Source: Rikenellaceae bacterium
GTDB lineage: Bacteria > Bacteroidota > Bacteroidia > Bacteroidales > Rikenellaceae
DNA: 64,000 nt
Assembly (NCBI GenBank): GCA_015060045.1
Contig: SUZH01000005.1
Coordinates: 111,511 to 175,510, forward strand
Direction: 5' to 3'
Made by a program: the position numbers and the translations under genes. The notes under the pieces were generated by a model, which ran no database searches, was not told the DNA's origin, and worked only from the letters and a program-made list of their open reading frames with translations. Below, one piece after another: positions 54,863 to 62,427 of this stretch (its first letter is position 1; the number at the start of each line of letters is the position of its first letter).

Positions 54863-56905
54863 ATGAAGAGACTTTTACTGACCGTTTTTGCGACCCTTAT
54901 GTTGTTGCCCGCCGTGGCCGATGAGGGTATGTGGTTGCCGAGCCTCATTTCGTCACGCATGAAGGATATGCGCTTGAAGGGCTTCAAGCTCACCACCGAG
55001 GATATTTACAGCATCAACAAGGCCTCGATGAAGGATGCCGTGGTGCTCTTTGGCGGCTTCTGCACGGGCGAGATCATCTCCGAGGAGGGTCTTGTGCTGA
55101 CCAACCACCACTGCGGCTACGATGCCATCCAGAGCCACTCGGCTGTCGAGCACGACTACCTCACGAACGGCTTCTGGGCGCGCAATCGCCAAGAGGAGCT
55201 GCCGAATGAGGGGCTGTGGGTGCGTATCCTGGTGCGCATGGAGGAGGTGACGGACCGCCTCGCTGCCGGAGCTACGCGCGAGGAGCTGATCGCCGAGGCG
55301 GTGAAGGAGGGCAAGAACTACCGCGCCACCATCGAGCAGATGTACTACGGCAACCAGCAGTTCCTCTTCCTCTACCAGCAGTTCGACGACGTGCGCCTGG
55401 TGGGTGCGCCCCCCTCGTCGATCGGTAAGTTCGGTGGCGACACGGACAACTGGATCTGGCCGCGTCACACGGGCGACTTCTCGCTCTTCCGCATCTATGC
55501 CGATCAGAACAACGAGCCGGCCGCCTACTCGACCGAGAATGTCCCCTACCGTCCCAAGCGCCACTTCACGGTCTCGACCCGTGGCATCGACGAGGGCGAC
55601 TTCACGATGATCTACGGCTTCCCCGGTAACACGCAGCAGTACATCACCTCGGATGCCGTGAAGTATGTGCAGCACCGCTCCGACCCGATGAAGATCGACC
55701 TACGCACGCGCCGTCTGGAGATCATCGGCAAGGCCCAGGAGGCCGATCCGAAGGTGCGCATCCAGTATGCCGCCAAGCACGCCAACATCGCCAATGCCTG
55801 GAAGAAGTGGCAGGGCGAGGTGATGGGCCTGGAGCGCCTGAAGACGATCGAGAAGAAGGAGGCCTACGAGGCCCGCTTCCGCGCGTGGGCCGCCGATAAA
55901 GCCGAATATGCCCACCTGCTCGACTCGCTGGAGGCCGCCTACGCCTCGACGGCCGATTGGTACTATATGCAGGAGCTGCGCAACGAGACCATCGGTACCA
56001 TCGAGCTCTGGAAGGGTGCCTTTATGCGTCTTTCGGCCTTGCAGTCCGACAACAAGCAGATTACCCCGGCACAGATCGAGACCTTCTATAAAGATTACGA
56101 TGCCGAGGTGGATAAGCAGCTGACCGTCGCCGTATTGAAGGGTTTTGAGGAGTATTGCCTTGAGGGTGCTTATCCGGCCAAGTTGAAGACCTTGATCGAG
56201 AAGCATGGTGGCGTGGAGAGCTATGTGGAGTACCTCTACCGTGAGAGTCGTGCCACCTCGCTCGAGAAGGGCTTGGAGGCCAATGAGGAGCAGTGGAAGA
56301 GCGATCCGGCCCTTGAACTATACCTCATCATCCAGCCCGAGATGTGCCGTATCCCGCGCAACCTAAGCAATGTGGAGGCGATCGAGAAGTGGTTCCGTCC
56401 TTACCTAAAGGCGCTGATGGAATTTGACCCGCAGCGAGCCTTCTTTCCCGATGCCAACATGACCCTGCGCGTGTCGTATGGTGCCGTGGCGGGTTACGAG
56501 TATGCCGATGGCGAGTACCATATCCCCCACACGACCTTAGACGGCATCATCGCCAAGGATAACCCTGCGATCTACGACTATGACATTCCGCAGTCGCTGC
56601 GCGAGGTCTATGCCGCGAAGGATTATGGTCGCTGGGCAGTGGAGATGGAGGGCAAGCGCACGGTCCCCGTCTGCATCCTGGCCACGAACCACACCACGGG
56701 CGGCAACTCCGGTTCGCCGATCCTCAACGGCCGTGGCGAGTTGGTGGGCCTGAACTTCGACCGCACCTGGCGCTCGACGATGAGCGACATCGCCTTCGAT
56801 CCCACGATCTGCCGCAACATCGGTGTCGATATCCGCTATGTGCTGTTCGTCATCGACAAGATCGGCGGAGCAAGCTACCTGATCGACGAGATGACGCTGA
56901 AATAG
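54863..56905 (+). CDS. S46 dipeptidyl-peptidase, DPP11-like (Asp/Glu-specific)
   Basis: A 680-aa periplasmic serine exopeptidase releasing dipeptides. Signal peptide LLLTVFATLMLLPAVA. The catalytic His lies in LTNHHCGYDAI (His82/83), Ser616 in GGNSGSPILNG, and GDTDNWIWPRHTGDFSLFR is strongly conserved. The residue 18 after the catalytic Ser is Arg634 (NFDRTW). In Porphyromonas gingivalis DPP11 the equivalent Arg673 selects acidic P1 residues, while DPP7 has Gly. I therefore predict acidic specificity. Lies last in the trmD-lpxB-maf run and ends in a terminator. Confidence 0.93.
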   Translation: MKRLLLTVFATLMLLPAVADEGMWLPSLISSRMKDMRLKGFKLTTEDIYSINKASMKDAVVLFGGFCTGEIISEEGLVLTNHHCGYDAIQSHSAVEHDYLTNGFWARNRQEELPNEGLWVRILVRMEEVTDRLAAGATREELIAEAVKEGKNYRATIEQMYYGNQQFLFLYQQFDDVRLVGAPPSSIGKFGGDTDNWIWPRHTGDFSLFRIYADQNNEPAAYSTENVPYRPKRHFTVSTRGIDEGDFTMIYGFPGNTQQYITSDAVKYVQHRSDPMKIDLRTRRLEIIGKAQEADPKVRIQYAAKHANIANAWKKWQGEVMGLERLKTIEKKEAYEARFRAWAADKAEYAHLLDSLEAAYASTADWYYMQELRNETIGTIELWKGAFMRLSALQSDNKQITPAQIETFYKDYDAEVDKQLTVAVLKGFEEYCLEGAYPAKLKTLIEKHGGVESYVEYLYRESRATSLEKGLEANEEQWKSDPALELYLIIQPEMCRIPRNLSNVEAIEKWFRPYLKALMEFDPQRAFFPDANMTLRVSYGAVAGYEYADGEYHIPHTTLDGIIAKDNPAIYDYDIPQSLREVYAAKDYGRWAVEMEGKRTVPVCILATNHTTGGNSGSPILNGRGELVGLNFDRTWRSTMSDIAFDPTICRNIGVDIRYVLFVIDKIGGASYLIDEMTLK

Positions 56906-56913
56906 CGTGGAGC

Positions 56914-56927
56914 GTTAAAAGTTAAAA
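56914..56927 (+). repeat. short GTTAAAAGTTAAAAG repeat
   Basis: Two copies of GTTAAAA between the S46 stop codon and its terminator; same type as 53520-53557. Confidence 0.4.
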
Positions 56928-56965
56928 GCGGGTGTCCGACGATTGTCGTGACACCCGCTTATTTT
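56927..56965 (+). terminator. terminator after the S46 peptidase gene
   Basis: Outer stem AGCGGGTGTC/GACACCCGCT and inner CGAC-GATT-GTCG stack into one long hairpin, followed by TATTTTG. Confidence 0.8.
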
Positions 56966-57123
56966 GTGTTGGGCATGCAGTTCAAGTTCTGTCCATGCAC
57001 AACCAATCGGTTTTTTGCTCTTTAGAGGAGCGGATTTTGCCACAACGCAGTTGAGCAAGAAGGGAGTATACTCGACGTATGTGACCGACTTGATCGACAA
57101 GGCGGGGTGAAATCTGCCCTATA

Positions 57124-57158
57124 AAAACAAAAAAAGCGTCAGACTTTCGTCTAACGCT
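57124..57158 (-). terminator. terminator of the tRNA-Leu gene
   Basis: Minus-strand hairpin AGCGTTAGAC-GAAA-GTCTGACGCT (one wobble) followed by a long T-run, starting 4 bases after the tRNA 3' end. Confidence 0.85.
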
Positions 57159-57161
57159 CTG

Positions 57162-57245
57162 TGCCCAGGACAAGACTCGAACTTGCACGAACTAATGTTC
57201 ACTACCCCCTCAAAGTAGCGTGTCTACCAATTTCACCACCTGGGC
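57162..57245 (-). tRNA. tRNA-Leu (anticodon GAG)
   Basis: 84 nt reading GCCCAGG ... CCTGGGC plus discriminator A, a perfect 7-bp acceptor stem. D arm TGGTGAAATTGGTAGACACG, anticodon stem CTACT/GGTAG around loop TTGAGGG, a long variable arm (typical of class II Leu), and T loop GTTCGAGTC. CCA is not encoded. Decodes CUC/CUU. Confidence 0.95.
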
Positions 57246-57283
57246 AGACACTTTCCGATCGGCTTTTGTGCCTTTCGGGAGTG

Positions 57284-57314
57284 CAAATATAGGGAGGATT
57301 TTACAAAATCCAAA
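57284..57314 (-). promoter_or_regulatory. promoter of tRNA-Leu
   Basis: Minus strand TTTTG at -33 (57314-57311), a 19-base spacer and TATATTTG (57291-57284). Confidence 0.75.
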
Positions 57315-57365
57315 ATTTTCCGCAAAAAATAATTGTTTTCGACAAAATTCCACTCTTCAGACCTC

Positions 57366-57388
57366 GGTTCGAGTCCCTTTCTCCGCAC
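57366..57388 (+). pseudogene. possible tRNA 3'-end remnant
   Basis: GGTTCGAGTCCCTTTCTCCG then CAC looks like a T loop and 3' acceptor strand (CCCTT TCTCCGC A), but no matching 5' half, D arm or anticodon arm lies before it. A hairpin with an A-run directly follows. It may be a scar of integration at a tRNA gene. Confidence 0.45.
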
Positions 57389-57395
57389 AAAAAAA

Positions 57396-57418
57396 AGCGA
57401 CTGCCAAATGCAGTCGCT
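57396..57418 (+). terminator. hairpin downstream of the tRNA remnant
   Basis: AGCGACTGC/GCAGTCGCT with CAAAT loop, preceded by eight A. On the minus strand the T-run would follow the hairpin. Together with the remnant it looks like an old tRNA gene end. Confidence 0.5.
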
Positions 57419-57441
57419 CGTGCCACATTGTGCCAGACTAT

Positions 57442-57540
57442 CGAACCTTTATAGAAGACTACTTGAAGATTGTAGAGTTTATCGAGTGGTTAAAAGACTT
57501 TTATCCCGAAAAAGCAGCATTTCTTACAAAAAAGGGTTAA
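57442..57540 (+). pseudogene. possible C-terminal gene fragment
   Basis: An open stretch of about 32 codons (FIEDYLKIVEFIEWLKDFY, ending LTKKG-stop) reads like the helical end of a real protein, but has no start of its own. The frame continues upstream only through the tRNA region. The rest of 57246-57601 holds the tRNA promoter, the tRNA remnant and a hairpin; I see no intact gene. Confidence 0.25.
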
Positions 57541-57601
57541 TATTACGAATTACTTAAGCATATTTCACTAGGTGCAGTCTTATAAAATCAGTACCTTTAT
57601 T

Positions 57602-58198
57602 TTACTGTTGAGTAATTCCTAAAGCCTTGCGTATAGGTTCTAATTCTGCGGAATGCGTAGATGTAATTTTCGCAATGTCAATATGTTTTATAATAACTTT
57701 ACTATCATAACCCTTATAATACACTTTGCCATGCTGTTTGAACCAATGGCTGATTTTGTCAAATCCATTTTTACCTGATAATCTTTGGGGTTTCTTTTTT
57801 ATGCGTAAGTATTTGCATAATCCATCAATGTCCGATAATAACCAATCCTCTATCGAAGATTTAATAGGGATAAGTATTATGTTTTTCTTTCCTGTAATAT
57901 TCTCGAATTCTTTTTTTAACTTTTTCCAGTCTATTGGTGGATTAGATTTAAATTCGAAAGCATCAGTGTCATAGCTACATAAAACTACTTTCAAGGTATC
58001 TCCGTCTTTCTTTATTTTATTCATAAGTTGTCGGAGTATACCCTTTGCTTTTCCGCTATATTTACCAACCCCCTTTAAATTTTCTATGTGAAATTCTATA
58101 TTTGCACATGAGAATGTTTGTTTGTAGTATTTTATTATTGCTGGGAATAAAACATCTTCTGTGTCTCCCTCTACATATAGTAAAATATGGGTTTTCAT
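57602..58198 (-). CDS. small Toprim/RloB-like protein, partner of the adjacent ATPase
   Basis: A 198-aa protein with Toprim-like features: HILLYVEGDTEDVLFPAI at the start (Glu10) and VVLCSYDTDAFEF with Asp77/Asp79, then IKSSIEDWLLSDIDGLCKYL, resembling RloB or DUF4276-type proteins. Such domains cut or bind nucleic acid with metal. The start codon overlaps the ATPase stop by one base (TAATG), so the two are coupled. Similar ATPase-Toprim pairs include OLD-type and PARIS-type defence modules. It is A+T-rich, unlike the core genes. I cannot name the exact family. Confidence 0.7.
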   Translation of the reverse strand: MKTHILLYVEGDTEDVLFPAIIKYYKQTFSCANIEFHIENLKGVGKYSGKAKGILRQLMNKIKKDGDTLKVVLCSYDTDAFEFKSNPPIDWKKLKKEFENITGKKNIILIPIKSSIEDWLLSDIDGLCKYLRIKKKPQRLSGKNGFDKISHWFKQHGKVYYKGYDSKVIIKHIDIAKITSTHSAELEPIRKALGITQQ

Positions 58199-59499
58199 TA
58201 TTCGAAGATTTTGGTTACTAAGGTATCTGTTGAGTCGTTTATTCTTCCTAGCAAATCAAATAGATAATCTCCTAATGACATATCACACATTGATGCATCA
58301 CGGATTAATGATTTTATCTTACTACTTTTAATCTTTTTAAATATTGCAATATCATCCTCGTTAGGTATGCCAACATACAATAACTCTGGTTTTAAATATT
58401 GTAATAAATATGGTGAATGGCTCGTTAATATAATTTGGGTATCTCCAGCCAAGCTCTTTATTGTTGATAATAAACTCTGAAAGAGAGATGGATGTATTGA
58501 ATTTTCTAGCTCCTCAATTAATATTAAAGGCACATTATTAAGTTGTGCTGCTATTGTCATCAATAAAAGGTAAAATATTCTTTTTGTTCCAGATGACAAC
58601 CTGTCAATCTTAACTTGCTGATTCAAATTCTTCTCTTTTACACGGATGTCATATATATATTCAGGAAGATGAAATGGCACATCTTTATCTCCATTGAATC
58701 TAGCAACTTGTTTTTTTAAATCAATTTTAACAGGCTCAAAATCCACGATGCTAGGTATTAGATGTGCTACGGCATCCTTGAATAAGCTATATGCGTGTTT
58801 ATTAGAGTTCTTTAAATTGTAGATATAATAAGCACTCGATGAAAAATCTGGGATGTCGTTTAAGTCTCCAGAAAATAACGGTTGCTCATCTAATATACTT
58901 ATTGTCCTAAAGAAAGTTTTAGGGTCGGCAAGAGATTGTGTTTCCACAATATTGAGATTTAAAATCTCTTGTATGACATCAATGTAAAATAAGTGGTCAT
59001 AATTCCCAAGTTTGTTTAATGCCAACTGATTATTGTCAACTTTTAATGAAGTTGAGCATCGTCCTGTCTCAGAAGACAAATATGAACAACGATTACCCTC
59101 TCGCTTTATATAAGTTTTAACCTTTAGGTCTTCAACATTCCTTACTTTAAGAAATTCTGAAACTATATAAGGAGATGTATTGGTTTGTGGCCAAGCAAAG
59201 TTATATCCGTATGAAATAAAAGATTTCTTTCCATTAACATCTATCTCTCCTTCTATTTGAAAGATAAAATCCTGGCCCGCAATTTTGTTGTTAATTGGGA
59301 TGCAACTTAAGCAATTCATCATACGCTTGGTTTTTTCAGACGCTTCCGTCTTTAAGTATGTTAAGCCAAACATAATGGCAGATAAAACGTTGCTTTTACC
59401 AAAGTTATTATAGGCTAATAAAGCGCAAATATTCGATAATGATAATGTTACCTTCTCTATGTTGGCATATCCTCCAACTGTGATTTGAGATAGTTTCAT
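58198..59499 (-). CDS. OLD/ABC-like AAA ATPase of a two-gene module
   Basis: A 433-aa ATPase of the AAA_15/AAA_21 type. Walker A is LLAYNNFGKSNVLSAI (residues 27-42), an ABC-like signature LSSGTKRIFYLLLM lies near 325, Walker B is VPLILIEELENSIHP, and the H-loop is IILTSHSPYLLQYL. The central part is long and helical, as in OLD or AriA proteins, with no nuclease domain of its own; that role would fall to the coupled Toprim gene. The ATG at 59499 is chosen because 59544 lies inside the -7 box. Probable anti-phage role is inference from context and architecture. Confidence 0.8.
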   Translation of the reverse strand: MKLSQITVGGYANIEKVTLSLSNICALLAYNNFGKSNVLSAIMFGLTYLKTEASEKTKRMMNCLSCIPINNKIAGQDFIFQIEGEIDVNGKKSFISYGYNFAWPQTNTSPYIVSEFLKVRNVEDLKVKTYIKREGNRCSYLSSETGRCSTSLKVDNNQLALNKLGNYDHLFYIDVIQEILNLNIVETQSLADPKTFFRTISILDEQPLFSGDLNDIPDFSSSAYYIYNLKNSNKHAYSLFKDAVAHLIPSIVDFEPVKIDLKKQVARFNGDKDVPFHLPEYIYDIRVKEKNLNQQVKIDRLSSGTKRIFYLLLMTIAAQLNNVPLILIEELENSIHPSLFQSLLSTIKSLAGDTQIILTSHSPYLLQYLKPELLYVGIPNEDDIAIFKKIKSSKIKSLIRDASMCDMSLGDYLFDLLGRINDSTDTLVTKIFE

Positions 59500-59541
59500 G
59501 GTTTTGTTAATGTTATTTATTTGTGTTATTAGTTTGCCGTA

Positions 59542-59573
59542 CAAATATAGTGCAATATAATTCTAAATGCAAA
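59542..59573 (-). promoter_or_regulatory. promoter of the ATPase-Toprim pair
   Basis: Minus strand TTTG (59573-59570), a 20-base spacer, then TATATTTG (59549-59542), 42 bases before the ATG. Confidence 0.7.
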
Positions 59574-59705
59574 TAATTTTTGCATTTCTTTTAAAAAATC
59601 ATTTAAGATATGCTTATTTTTATTATAAAAAGCAATTTTATTCCACAAATATATTGACATTACATGCCTTGTAGCTTATAATGTTAGTAGGGACACCCCT
59701 AACTG

Positions 59706-59722
59706 CGCCGATGGTGTCGGCG
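59706..59722. repeat. G+C-rich hairpin in A+T-rich spacer
   Basis: CGCCGA-TGGTG-TCGGCG, a perfect 6-bp stem just after AGGGACACCCCT. It stands out from the surrounding A+T-rich DNA. Possible terminator or recombination site; no evidence decides. Confidence 0.35.
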
Positions 59723-59765
59723 TGGTTCTTAATTGATAGATGATACTTAAGTGAGATAGAGAATT

Positions 59766-60071
59766 ATGGGAGAAATAGCTAACTTATCATTTTGGATGGA
59801 TGTTGATGGATATGAAATTTTTATTGATGAATCCCAACAGGAGTTATATGAGCAAGCTGCGGATAATGATGAACTAACCGATTTTGGGATATGGATAAGG
59901 GTTTTATTAGCAGAGGAGAATGATATGTTTGATGAGGATGAAGATATGCTAATCAATACAACATATTGTGGGATAAAATCTAACCTTGTGCCCGAACTAC
60001 GCCGATTTGTTCAAAGCGAAAGATTTACAAAGGCAAAACAGTTTAGTTTAGACTTTGATAATCGTAGATAA
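59766..60071 (+). CDS. small acidic protein of unknown function
   Basis: 101 residues, strongly acidic in the middle (EENDMFDEDEDMLINTTYCG), starting MGEIANLSFWMDVDGYEIFI. No signal peptide or membrane segment. I do not recognise a family. Acidic small proteins in such islands can act as DNA mimics (anti-restriction) or immunity proteins, but nothing here proves it. It is divergent from the ATPase gene and followed by a terminator. Confidence 0.55.
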   Translation: MGEIANLSFWMDVDGYEIFIDESQQELYEQAADNDELTDFGIWIRVLLAEENDMFDEDEDMLINTTYCGIKSNLVPELRRFVQSERFTKAKQFSLDFDNRR

Positions 60072-60104
60072 AATTCCAATTTCCCCATAATTAGAATAAG
60101 TAGA

Positions 60105-60143
60105 AAAATCCGAATATCTGCCTAATATTCGGATTTTCTTTTT
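60105..60143. terminator. terminator between the acidic-protein gene and the convergent gene
   Basis: AAAATCCGAATA/TATTCGGATTTT 12-bp stem (60105-60116, 60126-60137) followed by CTTTTTT on the plus strand; weaker T-run on the minus strand. Confidence 0.8.
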
Positions 60144-60147
60144 TATT

Positions 60148-60777
60148 CTATATTTTGGTTACAAGTCCGCTCTTGAGAATTGTCTCTTTGATGTAGTCGT
60201 CAGTAAGTCGCTCGCTGGGAGAAAGGAGTGTGGCTTTTTCATTTTTAATCAAAGTGATTATTATTAACAGATTCTCCAAAGTAACATCCTCTAACCTTAT
60301 CCAATTTGACTCATCGTAGATTGTGTCATTCTTGTTTGGGCATAAATACTCTACTTCGTCGTCATACCGCATATGACATATTTCGGCAAAGACATATGTT
60401 TCATCGAAATAATCTACCTGTTTGAGAGTCTTTCCAAGTATTAGGTTCCCATTACCAATGTAGCTCTTGATGATGTCAATTAATGCCTTTCGGCACTTAT
60501 CAATATGCCTATCAGTCTTCCATATAACATTCTTATCCCAATTTGGAATTTGCGTTAATTTTATCCCCTTGCGTTTCTTATTGGGCATTTGGACTCGTTC
60601 AATTAGCTTAATAACGGCATCTTCCTTTGCCTTTTCAGTCCCAAATGGTGTTGTATATATCCCAATATCTATTCCTAATTCGCAGCACAATTCATCTAGG
60701 GCTTCCAAATAAGAATCGCAAACCTCTTCGGGCATCTGTTCAAACTCCTCAACGGTGTGTCTTTTTAGGTATTCCAT
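60148..60777 (-). CDS. hypothetical protein downstream of an XRE regulator
   Basis: 209 residues, soluble, starting MEYLKRHTVEEFEQMPEEVC. Contains LIERVQMPNKKRKGIKLTQI and LENLLIIITLIKNEKATLL; no domain I can name. It starts 18 bases after the XRE gene and is on the same strand, so the two are probably an operon. A toxin role with the XRE protein as antitoxin is possible but unsupported by any catalytic motif. Confidence 0.6.
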   Translation of the reverse strand: MEYLKRHTVEEFEQMPEEVCDSYLEALDELCCELGIDIGIYTTPFGTEKAKEDAVIKLIERVQMPNKKRKGIKLTQIPNWDKNVIWKTDRHIDKCRKALIDIIKSYIGNGNLILGKTLKQVDYFDETYVFAEICHMRYDDEVEYLCPNKNDTIYDESNWIRLEDVTLENLLIIITLIKNEKATLLSPSERLTDDYIKETILKSGLVTKI

Positions 60778-60795
60778 AACAATATATTTATATAA

Positions 60796-61089
60796 CTACT
60801 CTTTCTTTTCCACCTCGTCAATAAATTGCTTAACCGCATCGAGGCTATCGACCTTCACGATGCGACCATCACACTCCAAATAACCGCTCACAACCTTTTG
60901 GGTCGAGGCAGGTTTGAATAGCTCCGAAACCTCAACGCCCAATATATTCGCCACCTCGGTAAGTCGAGAGAGGGTCGGATTTCCGTTGAGGCTATTCGAT
61001 AAGTTCACACGGCTGATGCCGACTTTTTTGGCAATGTCCGACATCGTTAGCCCTCGCTGGTGGGCTAATTCAACTACTCGTAGTTCCAT
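60796..61089 (-). CDS. XRE-family helix-turn-helix regulator
   Basis: A 97-aa DNA-binding protein with a Cro/CI-type HTH at residues about 14-33 (LTMSDIAKKVGISRVNLSNS) and an extension ending DAVKQFIDEVEKKE. Likely represses its own operon and perhaps the divergent small genes starting near 61208; AT-rich inverted stretches in 61100-61200 are candidate operators. Family function is clear, target is inference. Confidence 0.85.
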   Translation of the reverse strand: MELRVVELAHQRGLTMSDIAKKVGISRVNLSNSLNGNPTLSRLTEVANILGVEVSELFKPASTQKVVSGYLECDGRIVKVDSLDAVKQFIDEVEKKE

Positions 61090-61108
61090 AGAAGTAATAT
61101 ATTTCTCA

Positions 61109-61116
61109 CAAAGGTA
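61109..61116 (-). promoter_or_regulatory. -7 box for the XRE gene
   Basis: TACCTTTG on the minus strand, 19 bases before the ATG at 61089. Confidence 0.5.
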
Positions 61117-61177
61117 ATGAAAATATCAATATATCATTAAAAAATCCATAAAAATCACAATAAAACATTACAAAAAC

Positions 61178-61208
61178 TTGCGTATATCAAAATAAAGTAT
61201 TACATTTG
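61178..61208 (+). promoter_or_regulatory. promoter of the small-gene cluster
   Basis: CTTG at -33 (61177-61180), a 20-base spacer, then TACATTTG (61201-61208), 35 bases before the ATG at 61244. Divergent from the XRE promoter. Confidence 0.7.
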
Positions 61209-61243
61209 TATCAGAAATAAACGATAAACCATTACAAAAGACA

Positions 61244-61408
61244 ATGGCAAAGACAAGACGATACAAGGTAGGTTGCTCAGGCTCAGGTTGGGGTGTATGG
61301 GAAATCGCAACGGGCAACAAGGTTCGTGGATTTGGTAGAAGCAGAATTGCAGCCCTTGAGTATTGGTATGAGTTGGAGGGTTGGAAGAAGCCCGCAGTTT
61401 GGTATTGA
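61244..61408 (+). CDS. small basic protein of 54 residues
   Basis: Reads MAKTRRYKVGCSGSGWGVWE, then IATGNKVRGFGRSRIAALEY and ends PAVWY. It lies right behind a strong promoter and uses normal codons, so it is likely real. Repeated aromatic/glycine pattern suggests a small beta-sheet DNA- or RNA-binding protein. No family recognised. Confidence 0.6.
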   Translation: MAKTRRYKVGCSGSGWGVWEIATGNKVRGFGRSRIAALEYWYELEGWKKPAVWY

Positions 61409-61443
61409 AAAAGTGGTATAGTGTAATAAAATTTCTTACAGAT

Positions 61444-61773
61444 ATGACAACGATAGTAGCAATGACAAATCGAGATATGTACCGTGCAGTGGTTATCTCG
61501 CAGAGAGTTCAAAATGATTTCGTAACAGGTTTGCAGGTGGCGAAGTTGAACGAATTGAAGGCTCGTATGCGCCGAGAGGTGGTAAAGTTCGCCTATCTCA
61601 AAAAGAGTGGTGAAGTACGCATCGCCTATGGAACTTTGATGCCTCAACTGATGAAGGACAAAGTTTTGGGAACGGGTCTTTGTGGCGATGCTCGCAAGGT
61701 GTGTACTTACTATGATGTAGAGCGTGGTGAATTTAGATGCTTCCAGATGCAAGCACTAATCCAAATTTGGTAG
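61444..61773 (+). CDS. small SH3-barrel-like (DUF2693-type) protein
   Basis: A 109-aa protein from the ATG at 61444 (MTTIVAMTNRDMYRAVVISQ). The stretch VVKFAYLKKSGEVRIAYGTL followed by an aromatic C-terminus resembles the SH3 beta-barrel proteins (DUF2693) common on Bacteroidota mobile elements. Role unknown. The longer frame from 61381 overlaps the previous small gene and is rejected. Family assignment is from memory of the pattern. Confidence 0.6.
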   Translation: MTTIVAMTNRDMYRAVVISQRVQNDFVTGLQVAKLNELKARMRREVVKFAYLKKSGEVRIAYGTLMPQLMKDKVLGTGLCGDARKVCTYYDVERGEFRCFQMQALIQIW

Positions 61774-61791
61774 TAAAATTATCACCAAAAG

Positions 61792-62427
61792 ATGATAAAT
61801 ATGGTAACGGCAGTGATTTACGCTCGTGTGAGCAGTGAGAGCGATAGACAAAATACCGAGCGTCAGGTTGAGGATTTGAAGCGATATATCGCCATCAACG
61901 ATATGGAGTTAGTCGCTACATACGAGGAGAAGATGAGCGGGGCGAAGGAGAACCGTCCCGTCCTCACCGAGTGCATAGGGTTTTGCATCGAGAACCACAT
62001 CCGCACACTATGTGTTTCCGAAATCAGCCGTTTGGGTCGCTCGACAAAGATTGTTGTAAATACCATTGACGAGCTGACGAAGGCGGGCGTGAATGTCTAT
62101 ATCCAGAATTTGCCGTTATGTACCCTCAACGCCGATGGACAACCCAATCCCATTGCCAAGATGATTACTGCTGTGTTGAGTAGCTTTGCCGAGATAGAGC
62201 GTGATAACATTCGTTACCGATTGAATTCGGGTCGAGAGTTGGCAAAGGTAAAGGGTGTAAAGATGGGTCGTAAGCTCGGTTCGGTCAAGAGCAAAGAGCG
62301 CAAGCAAGAGGAGTATGGCAAAGTCATTCGCTCGTTGAAGGCGGGTAAGAGTATCCGTGACACGGCTGCTATATGTGGTGTATCGGTATCGACCGTCCAG
62401 CGAGTTAAGAAGGAGTTTGAGATATAG
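61792..62427 (+). CDS. small serine recombinase (resolvase/invertase)
   Basis: A 211-aa site-specific recombinase. The catalytic serine is in VIYARVSSESDRQNTERQVE; SEISRLGRSTKIVVNTIDEL and SSFAEIERDNIRYRLNSGRE complete the resolvase domain. The C-terminal HTH is IRDTAAICGVSVSTVQRVKK. Could resolve or invert DNA within this element. ATG at 61801 is an alternative start that gives the more usual MVTAVIYARVSS. Confidence 0.9.
   Translation: MINMVTAVIYARVSSESDRQNTERQVEDLKRYIAINDMELVATYEEKMSGAKENRPVLTECIGFCIENHIRTLCVSEISRLGRSTKIVVNTIDELTKAGVNVYIQNLPLCTLNADGQPNPIAKMITAVLSSFAEIERDNIRYRLNSGRELAKVKGVKMGRKLGSVKSKERKQEEYGKVIRSLKAGKSIRDTAAICGVSVSTVQRVKKEFEI

Noticed and set aside
57366..57388. A functional second tRNA
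   Set aside because: No 5' acceptor strand, D arm or anticodon arm can be found before the T-loop-like sequence.
57220..57441. Reading frame running through the tRNA-Leu antisense strand
   Set aside because: It crosses the tRNA gene, its promoter and the tRNA remnant; only the last 32 codons look protein-like.
58198..59499. Complete single-protein OLD nuclease
   Set aside because: The protein ends after the ATPase domain; no Toprim motif follows in the same chain.
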